Shown in pieces: positions 56,411 to 64,000 of a stretch of DNA of 64,000 nucleotides. The translations under genes were made by a program, and so were the position numbers. Location of the stretch: NCBI GenBank assembly GCA_025738555.1, contig JAOVFP010000002.1, positions 682,001 to 746,000 on the forward strand. The letters run 5' to 3'. Below the pieces are notes generated by a model. That model worked only from the letters and a program-made list of their open reading frames with translations, searched no databases and had not been told where the DNA came from. Each line of letters starts with the position of its first letter. Within the stretch, counting starts at the first letter, position 1. The DNA comes from Cyathus striatus. Taxonomy: Eukaryota > Basidiomycota > Agaricomycetes > Agaricales > Nidulariaceae.

Positions 56411-59387
56411 CAGCCAATTTGATCATGGTTTGCCCTGAAAAAATGATTGCTAGCAATCACAAAAACAGGGCAAAAAATGAGTGTCATTTTTATAAGGCAT
56501 ATTGAGTGGAATGTAATGTAATGGTGATCATTGGCACTCATTTAGTTATTATACTTGATTACTGGGCTATAATATTATTGAATATGGGGGCACTCAAAAG
56601 TGATCATTTGAAGAATATTGAGTGGTGATCATTGGCACTCATTTATCTATTAATTGTGATTACCAGGCTATTGTATTAGTTGAATATGGGGGCACTCAAA
56701 AGTGATCATTTTTGAAATATTATGAGGCAATCATTGGCACTCATTTATCTATTAATTGTGATTACTAGGTTATTATATTACTATACTATGGAGGCACTCA
56801 AAAGTGATCATTTTCAAAATATTATGAGGCAATCATTGGCACTCATTTGACTATTACTTGTGATTACTAGGCTATTATATTACTATACTATGGAAGCACT
56901 CAAAAGTGATCATTTTCAAAATATTATGAGGCAATCATTGGCACTCATTTATCTATTAATTGTGATTACTAGGCTATTATATTACTATACTATGGAGGCA
57001 CTCAAAAGTGATCATTTGCACTCATTTCAATACTAACTATATCACTTCCAAATGATATGACATTCAAATGTATGTTATTTGTCATGAATGTGACACGCGT
57101 CACGTTTGTCACGTTATGCGCACACGTCACGCATTTCCTGCGCATCACATTTGTGACGCTTTCATGCGTGTCGTCACATTTGTCACATCATTCCCGCGCA
57201 CCACATCGTTCCCACACATCACATCTTCACATGTGTCACATTTGTCACATCGTTCCTGCGCATCACATCATTCCCATACGTCACATCTTCGCGCGCGTCA
57301 CATTTGTCACATCATTCCCGTGCATCACATCATTGATTCCCGCTTTGGCGCATTTGTCACGCTTTGGCGCGTTTGTCACATTTTTGTGGTGTATCATATG
57401 CATGACTATGGAGGAATAATAGTAAGGTATATTAGACAAGCCTCAAGAGAGAATAAAGGGCAATGTGGCCCTTTAGTGGATACTAAACTAAGGAATGGAA
57501 AAGCAAGTCAGTAATGGCCACTGGGTAAGAACATGTAGAGAAGTATAGGAGGTTGTATTTCATATGTATGAATGAATACTAATACTAACAAAGCTATATA
57601 GAATATTTCAGAGAAGTGAAACACATATGACAATGTAGAAGTGTCATGTAATCATATAGAGTAAGCATATTTGTGACCTGGCAATCTGTGTTGAAGATAT
57701 AAGAATAACCAATGGTTTATACTAGAATCATGACCAACTAATGGCTGATACATGTGAATTTGATGTGATGTGGAATCACATATATTCACCATTCTTTCAC
57801 ATTTGTTATCCATGTGCAGTTCTTTAATAACTTCATCATCTCTCATATCCAGACTAACCATTATAGTTTTAACTTTGTCTTTTCATTACATCTCTAGTCC
57901 TGATTATAAAACATCTCATACCATTTTATGTTCACATTTCTTATACTCTGTCAATGGGACTAAGGCTCCAACTATATACACACTCTACATCTTCCATTTT
58001 AGTATCTTATTATTACTACACTTCCACAACATTCTGATTGTCATTTTCCATGTTCAGTCTTCCAGTTCTACAAGTACATATTGTTACCTCTACATTTATA
58101 ATTTACTCTGTACTATTAGATACTTACACTACTCCCATGACAATTTAAACAGTTGTACAGACAGGCAAATCTGATATGATTGGAAAGTATGACATTTGCA
58201 AAAATGTTGCAATACACTTGAGAAATATCACATGCATGAAAACACATAATGCATTTCAAAAAATATCACAAAAGTGATGTGTGACACACTTCCAAAGTGT
58301 GACAAATGCGCCAAAGCGTGACAAATGCCAATGATGTGACGCACGGGAAATGCGTGATATGCGAGAATGATGTGACAAGCGTGTGTGACATACAAGAAAG
58401 TGTGACATGTGGGAGATATGTGACAAATGCGAATGATGTGACGCGCGGGAATGATGTGACCTGTGAGAATGATGTGACATGTGAGAATGATGTGACGCAC
58501 GGGAGTGATGTGATGTGTGAGAATGATGTGATGCGTGGGAATGATGTAACAATTGTGACACGTGCGAAGATGTGACATGTGGGAATCAATGATGTGATGC
58601 ACGGGAATGATGTGACAAATGTGACGACACGCATGAAAGCGTCACAAATGTGATGCGCAGGAAATGCGTGACGTGTGCGCATAACGTGACAAACGTGACG
58701 CGTGTCACATTCATGACAAATAACATACATTTGAATGTCATATCATTTGGAAGTGATATAGTTAGTATTGAAATGAGTGCAAATGATCACTTTTGAGTGC
58801 CTCCATAGTATAGTAATATAATAGCCTAGTAATCACAATTAATAGATAAATGAGTGCCAATGATTGCCTCATAATATTTTGAAAATGATCACTTTTGAGT
58901 GCTTCCATAGTATAGTAATATAATAGCCTAGTAATCACAAGTAATAGTCAAATGAGTGCCAATGATTGCCTCATAATATTTTGAAAATGATCACTTTTGA
59001 GTGCCTCCATAGTATAGTAATATAATAACCTAGTAATCACAATTAATAGATAAATGAGTGCCAATGATTGCCTCATAATATTTCAAAAATGATCACTTTT
59101 GAGTGCCCCCATATTCAACTAATACAATAGCCTGGTAATCAAGTATAATAATAAAATGAGTGCCAATGATCACCACTTAATATTCTTCAAATGATCACTT
59201 TTGAGTGCCCCCATATTCAATAATATTATAGCCCAGTAATCAAGTATAATAACTAAATGAGTGCCAATGATCACTATTACATTACATTCCACTCAATACG
59301 CCTTATAAAAATGACACTCATTTTTTGCCCTGTTTTTGTGATTGCTAGCAATCATTTTTTCTGGTCAAACCATGATCAAATTGGCTG
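56411..59387. repeat. Large inverted repeat, about 1 kb arms
   Basis: The left arm 56411-57400 (starting CAGCCAATTTGATCATGG) is inverted at about 58230-59387. Each arm contains, from outside in, a GATTGCTAGCAATC hairpin, about five tandem units of 102 bp (each with GCACTCAAAAGTGATCATTT), then a CpG-bearing array of TTTGTCACATCATTCCCGCG type words. The 0.83 kb between the arms has no recognised gene. This may be a foldback element nested in, or forming the core of, the surrounding TIR element. Confidence 0.88.
57401..58229. other. Unique spacer of the large inverted repeat
   Basis: AT-rich, non-repetitive. The best open frame (57770-58174, about 134 codons, Ser/His/Ile/Leu-rich) shows no domain. 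No promoter or RNA gene recognised. Confidence 0.4.
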
Positions 59388-60983
59388 ATACTAGTGAATA
59401 TTGACCCTGAGCATGCATGCTCAACTCACACACATGTGTGTGCGAGCTCAGAATTATCTCTCTGCCCATATAGTAAATAATATGTCATAAAGTCCTAGTG
59501 GAACCATTCAGTCAAAGAGGTATGGCTATTTCTCCATATGAAGAATCATGCAGATGCACTCTGTTTCTGAGATGCATCATGACACAGTGCATGGCTATTA
59601 TTAGAAACACATCAGGACATGCACTATTACATGTGCTATTCTTGGCCAAGTACTTGGATATAACAGATACCAGTGTTTCTGGTACTGGCATGTCTGATGG
59701 CACTACCCAATGTGCTGCAGGTAGTGTTTGGCACATGTTTCAAAGTCCTAGGGGCATGTGGTTTCCCACATGGTGGCAGTATTACACAGGAGAGACATAT
59801 GGACATTCTGGGTTATTTGAGAGACTGTGCAATAGCTATGTGTTGCAGTATTCAGTGGTACTAAGTGTTCTCTAGTCCGAAGTATTTCCCTGAAATTAGG
59901 TGATTGCCTAGCTTAGTACTGGGAGCATTATTCTGAGTATGTAGAAGTACTAATACATTTCCATAGTATTTTCTCTGGGTCTTTTCTTTATGGTATAGCT
60001 ATCTAGTACTTGTAATTTGTATAGGAATCAATAGCCCAATTATATTGTTGTTGTGTTGAATCCCTTGGTTCACATCATGCAGATACTCTGACTAGCAGCA
60101 TGGGACCCAACCCCAGCCCCTGGACTCCTCCCTTGATAGTGTACTCCAGTAGAATACTTTAGCTGGTGGCTCAGGACTTGCCCCAACTCTTGAACTCTGG
60201 GACTGGATTCACTAACTGTATTACTGGTACTGATTGTCTATTATATTTCGAAAAATAACCCTCATATCTTACTAGGCATATCAATATGCTATAAAGTTGA
60301 TAAACATATGTGCCTTTCTACATCATGAAAAAGTTTCAGATAAGATTTTTGAAAGAGCTGCAAAACATTACTCAGCTCATGCTGAGCATTATAAATATTG
60401 TGCTCATCCTGTTTTTATTCCATTTATGGACACAGCTCTTCTCAACTATGATGAATTTGATGATTGGGATGAAATAAACTATAGAGAATGTATTGCAATT
60501 CTACTGTCATTCTCATTGATTAAAAGAGCTTTAAATGGAGAAAACTTTGGATTACATCCATTATTACAATCATGGTGCAAAAACAAACAGAATTCTAAAG
60601 AAAAAAATGAGTGGAATTGGAATCAAGAGGAATATTATTAAGCTCTATTTCATATAGAGATGATTCATTTGAGTATAGCTATCAAAATTCTATTCAACTT
60701 CACCTTATTAAAATTTGGTCACATGAAAATAGTAATGACTTTGAATACTATCATGATATGTATGAAATCTCAGCTGATGCATTGAAAAATAATGGAAAAT
60801 ATGATCTAGAAGAAAAGTTAAGATGTAGAATATTGCAGTATAATAAAAACATAAATGACAGAGCACATAGAGATACACTTATAAGTATGAGTAAATTAGC
60901 AATAACATATGAAAAAGTTGGCAAATGGAAGGAGGCTGAAATGCTACAAACTGAAGTGCTAGATATGAGAAATACAATTCTGG

Positions 60984-63272
60984 GGGGCACATAGAAAATT
61001 CCAGGCATGCACAAAAGTGAGCATGATTGAGCATGCCACACTCAAGGCCAAATTTTCACACACAAAAGTGAGCGTGATTGAGCATGTTATGCTCAAGGTA
61101 TTTATTTTAGCTCTAAATGGCCCATTTATGGGTCAAAAAGAGTGTAAATCAAATGTACATACTAGTGTTGTATGGCTGTGTCATATTGTGAATGTGAGTG
61201 ATGTTTCTAATCAAGATATGAAGTCAAATCTTGAAGAATAATATTTATACTTCACACTCAAACATGTGCATGCATGCTCATGTTCACACTCAAGATGTGA
61301 GCATGGATTGAGCATGCATGCACACATCACACTCAAGATTTTACTTCACACTCAGGGTCAACATCTCATGCACAGGGTCCATACATTCACACACAGGATC
61401 TGAGTTTTCATGCTCAAGGTCATCAACTCACACTCAAGGTCTGTCAACTCATGCTCAAAGTTTTTACTTCACACTCACAAAAGAATTATATGTTACATTT
61501 ATATTTTGGCTTCACTTACATGTGGGAGGAAAAGTAAGTTGCAAGTGTAATATATGTGAGCATGAATAGGAATACCAATCACACTCAGACATTGAGCATG
61601 AGTTTATTACTTGTGAGTGTGAATATGAATACCAATTATGCTCACACTCAAGTTAAAGGACATTGAGTGTGAGTAATATTTGTGAGCAAATAGGAATACC
61701 AATCACACTCAGACATTGAGTGTGAGTGTAATATGTGTGAGCATGAATAGGAATGTCAGTTATGCTCATGCTCAAGTTAAAGGACATTGAGTGTGAGTGT
61801 AATACTTGTGAGCATGAATAGGAATACCACACTCACTCTCAAGTTAAAGGACATTGAGTGTGAGTGTAATACTTGTGAGCATGAATAGGAATACCACACT
61901 CATGCTCAAGTTAAAGGACATTGAGCATGAGTGTAATACTTGTGAGCGTGAATAGGAATACCACACTCATGCTCAAGTTAGAGGACATTGAGCATGAGTG
62001 TAATATTTGTGAGTGTGAATAGGAATACCACACTCACACTCAAGTTAAAAGACATTGAGCATGAGTGTAATACTTGTGAGTGTGAATAGGAATACCACAC
62101 TCACACTCAAGTTAAAAGACATTGAGTGTGAGTGTAATACTTGTGAGTGTGAATAGGAATACCACACTCATGCTCAAGTTAAAGGGTATTGAGTGTGAGT
62201 GTAATACTTGTGAGCATGAATAATAATACCAATTATACTCATGCTCAAGTTGAATGCAAGTGTAATACTTGTGAGCATGAATAGGAATACCAATTATACT
62301 CACACTCAAGTTGAATGCAAGTGTAATATTTGTGAGCATGAGTAAGAATACCAATCACGCTCATGCTCAAGTGAAATATAAGTGTAATATTTGTGAGCAT
62401 GAATAAAAATGCCAATCACACTCACACTCAAGTTAAAGGTCACACTCAAGTTAAAGGACATTGAGTGCAAGTGTAAATAAGTATTATAAATGTGATAGAA
62501 TACCTATCATGCTCATGCTCAAATCAAATGGCATTGAGCATGAGTGTAAATATAATACTGACATGCAGTTATACTATGCCAATATGTGTGATAGGTAGTA
62601 ATCTATCCTGTATTGCTCCCTGCTTTGTTGTGAATTTCCCTGCTTTTTTATTAAGCCCCCTTCCTTGTTCTGAAGTTCCCTACTTCACTGTAAAGCCCCA
62701 TTCTTTTTTTTGAATTTCTCAAGGTCTCTGCTTCACTGTGAATCCCCCTGCCTTGTTCTGAATTTTCCTGCTTCATTGTGAAGCTTCCTGTAATTTCCTG
62801 AGCCCCCTGCTACATTATAAACTTCCCCTGTTTCTACTGTTCAATATATACTATTCTCTAGCTCTATAAATTTTTAACTGTTAGTCTGAATTACTGCTAC
62901 ACTCTCTGAGTCATTTATATACACTCTAAGTCATATCTAAACACTCTGGATCATTGGTATACATTTTAAATCAATATACACTCATAAAGAAGACAATAAC
63001 AATGAAATATATATAAAACCCACTGGTGTTCTTCAATTATTACATTACAGTGCTTAGTATATACCAAATTGTATTAAAAACATGCTTTACTATGCCAATT
63101 ATTCAGTATGTAGTTGATATAAGACAGCCAGTTGGCTCACGCTCATATAAGGATTATTCATGCTCATGTATAGAATATTCATGCTCACATATAGAATATT
63201 CACGCACAGGGTCAAATTTTCATGCTCAACTCACGCTCACTTTTGTGCGTGCCCGGAATTTTCTTGCTGCCC
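60984..63272. mobile_element. GGGCA-family TIR element, 2289 bp, in the NLR3 TPR region
   Basis: The 8-bp duplication AATTCTGG is perfect at 60976-60983 and 63273-63280 and interrupts the TPR word encoding ILG. TIRs of about 38 bp: left GGGGCACATAGAAAATTCCA continuing GGCATGCACAAAAGTGAGC, right (opposite strand) GGGCAGCAAGAAAATTCCGG continuing GCACGCACAAAAGTGAGC. It shares TIR and internal words (CACACTCAAGGCCAAATTTT) with the 54691 element. No coding capacity. Confidence 0.9.
61540..62500. repeat. Tandem array, about 67-bp unit
   Basis: Roughly a dozen copies of CAAGTTAAAGGACATTGAGT then GTGAGTGTAATACTTGTGAG then CATGAATAGGAATACCA, with GAGCATG and GAGTGTG alternating freely, as expected if GAGCGTG were the ancestor and its CpG decayed either way. 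Confidence 0.85.
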
Positions 63273-63280
63273 AATTCTGG

Positions 63281-64000
63281 GAAAAGAGCACCCAGATACA
63301 CTCACAAGTATGGGTAGCCTGGCATACACATACAGAAAACTTGGTAAATTTATGGAAGCTGAAATGCTGGAAATTAAGGTCTTTGAAATGAGTACCAGAA
63401 TTCTAGGGAAAGAGAATCCACACACACTGACAAGTATGGCAAACTTAGCAATAAAATATGGAAGTATGGGTAGATATAGAGATGCTGAAATATTGGAAAT
63501 CCAAGTACTTGAGATGAGAACTGGAATTTTGAGTAAAGACCACCAAGATACACTGAGAAGTATGAGTAACCTGGCACACACACATAGAAAACTTGGTAAA
63601 TATACTGAAGCAGAAATGTTAGAAATTCAGGTGTTGGAGATGCAAACTAGAATTTTTGGGAAAGAGCACCCAGATACTCTAACAAGTATGGGTAACCTGG
63701 CATACACATATAGAAAACTTGGCAAATATTTGGAAGCTGAAATGTTAGACATTCAGGTATGGGAGATGAGTACCCAAATTCTAGGGAAAGAGCATCCAGA
63801 TACACTGTCAAGTATGGGTAGCCTGGCAGTGACATATGGAAATCTTGGTAAATATAGAGAAGCTGAAGTGCTGGAAATTCAAGTATTAGAAATAAAAACC
63901 AGAATTCTCAGAAAAGAGCACCCAGATACAATAACAAGTATGAGTAACCTGGCATACACATGTAGAAAAATTGGCAAATATACAGAAGCTGAAATACTAG
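63281..64000 (+). CDS. NLR3 TPR tail, open to the window end
   Basis: An open frame continuing from the 3' target duplication with six 42-residue TPRs (KEHPDTLTSMGSLAYTYRKL, GKFMEAEMLEI and similar). No stop before the window end. It is part of NLR3, separated by the 60984-63272 element. Confidence 0.8.

Larger units (their letters stand above)
54691..59468. mobile_element. GGGCA-family TIR element, about 4.8 kb, nested in copy C
   Basis: The 8-bp duplication TATAGTAA is perfect at 54683-54690 and 59469-59476. The left end GGGCATGTAGATTTTACTGG and the right end (opposite strand) GGGCAGAGAGATAATTCTGA form an imperfect TIR of about 30 bp. The left 1.7 kb is filled with GAGCATG / CACACTCA words and hairpins. 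The rest is a 3 kb inverted repeat. No transposase found, so it is non-autonomous; the superfamily is uncertain (8-bp TSD fits KDZ or hAT). Confidence 0.82.
54348..60283. mobile_element. TGATAAG-family LTR-like element, copy C, enlarged by a nested element
   Basis: The duplication ATATG is perfect at 54343-54347 and 60284-60288; NLR1 and NLR2 give the empty site (AAGTATGCTAT). Ends are TGATAAGACTAA and CTAGGCATATCA. Subtracting the nested 54691-59468 element and one duplicate leaves about 1.15 kb, the same as copy B. Confidence 0.9.
52051..64000 (+). pseudogene. NLR3: NB-ARC-TPR paralogue split by three transposons; runs past the window
   Basis: Exon 1 is 52051-52125, intron 1 is 52126-52206, and exon 2 is 52207-52442 with a good P-loop GMGGIGKTQ. 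Intron 2 (52443-52494) matches the position in NLR1. Later host pieces are 53713-54347, 60284-60983 and 63281 onward. Damage other than insertions: four bases lost after FWI near 53735 relative to paralogues, a TAG in place of the Trp codon before Walker B (near 53859), one extra base near 54155 that breaks the CSI segment, and a frame shift near 60625. The LLIFDNADG Walker B, PLAIDQAGAYI and LHPLLQSW motifs are still readable across frames. The gene is not functional as it stands. Confidence 0.85.

Noticed and set aside
54348..60283. Full-length LTR retrotransposon with two LTRs
   Set aside because: The two ends are the two halves of a single 1.15 kb unit separated by a nested TIR element; no gag, protease, reverse transcriptase or integrase is visible.
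55340..62500. CRISPR-like arrays (regular repeats around 55-56 kb and 61.5-62.5 kb)
   Set aside because: Units are contiguous tandem repeats without unique spacers, in a eukaryotic TIR element, with no cas genes.

Overview
This window looks like nuclear DNA of a filamentous basidiomycete, most likely an Agaricomycete. Protein-coding genes are cut by many short introns (about 50-100 nt). A KDZ-type DNA transposon carries the CxC5/CxC6 cysteine clusters typical of mushroom-forming fungi. The NB-ARC/TPR proteins are of the fungal NLR type. All boundaries were read by eye from splice sites, reading frames and comparison between paralogous copies inside the window; no alignment or database search was run.

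Layout. 1-7.5 kb: minisatellites, a Helitron-like 3' end and copies of dispersed repeats, with no convincing gene. 7.6-9.96 kb (minus): a five-exon multi-pass membrane protein. 10.0-11.9 kb: upstream sequence with a diverged duplication. 11.87-13.9 kb (plus): a 12-exon secreted GH5-type (mannanase-like) gene with one frame problem. 14.1-14.7 kb (minus): a damaged SnoaL-like gene. 14.7-18.9 kb: no recognisable gene. 18.9-21.8 kb (plus): an intact NB-ARC-TPR receptor, NLR1. 22.5-25.7 kb: dispersed repeats. 27.0-43.7 kb (plus): a second NB-ARC-TPR gene, NLR2, split by three transposons. 43.7-52 kb: repeats and LTR-like elements. 52.05 kb to beyond the window end (plus): a third gene, NLR3, also split by three transposons.

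The right 37 kb is a set of nested insertions whose order can be read from target-site duplications. NLR2 was hit by a 10 kb KDZ element (8-bp TSD), which was hit by an LTR-like element (TGATAAG family), which was hit by a second LTR-like element (AAAGTACC family). NLR2 also took a TGATAAG copy and a hAT element carrying a decayed transposase. NLR3 was hit by a 1.2 kb non-autonomous relative of the KDZ element, by a TGATAAG copy that itself received a 4.8 kb TIR element containing a 3 kb inverted repeat, and by a 2.3 kb relative of that TIR element. The paralogous NLRs supply empty-site sequence, so most insertion points are certain to within a few bases.

The host genes suggest an innate-immunity-like NLR cluster. 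One complete gene remains: a short conserved first exon, then NB-ARC with P-loop, Walker B, GLPL-like and MHD-like motifs, then ten 42-residue kinesin-light-chain-type TPRs. Two paralogues have been broken by transposons and CpG decay. The most distinctive observations are transposon insertions into paralogous receptors, a duplicated 3' splice site made by one target-site duplication, decay that looks CpG-directed rather than indel-driven, and two little-described repeat families.
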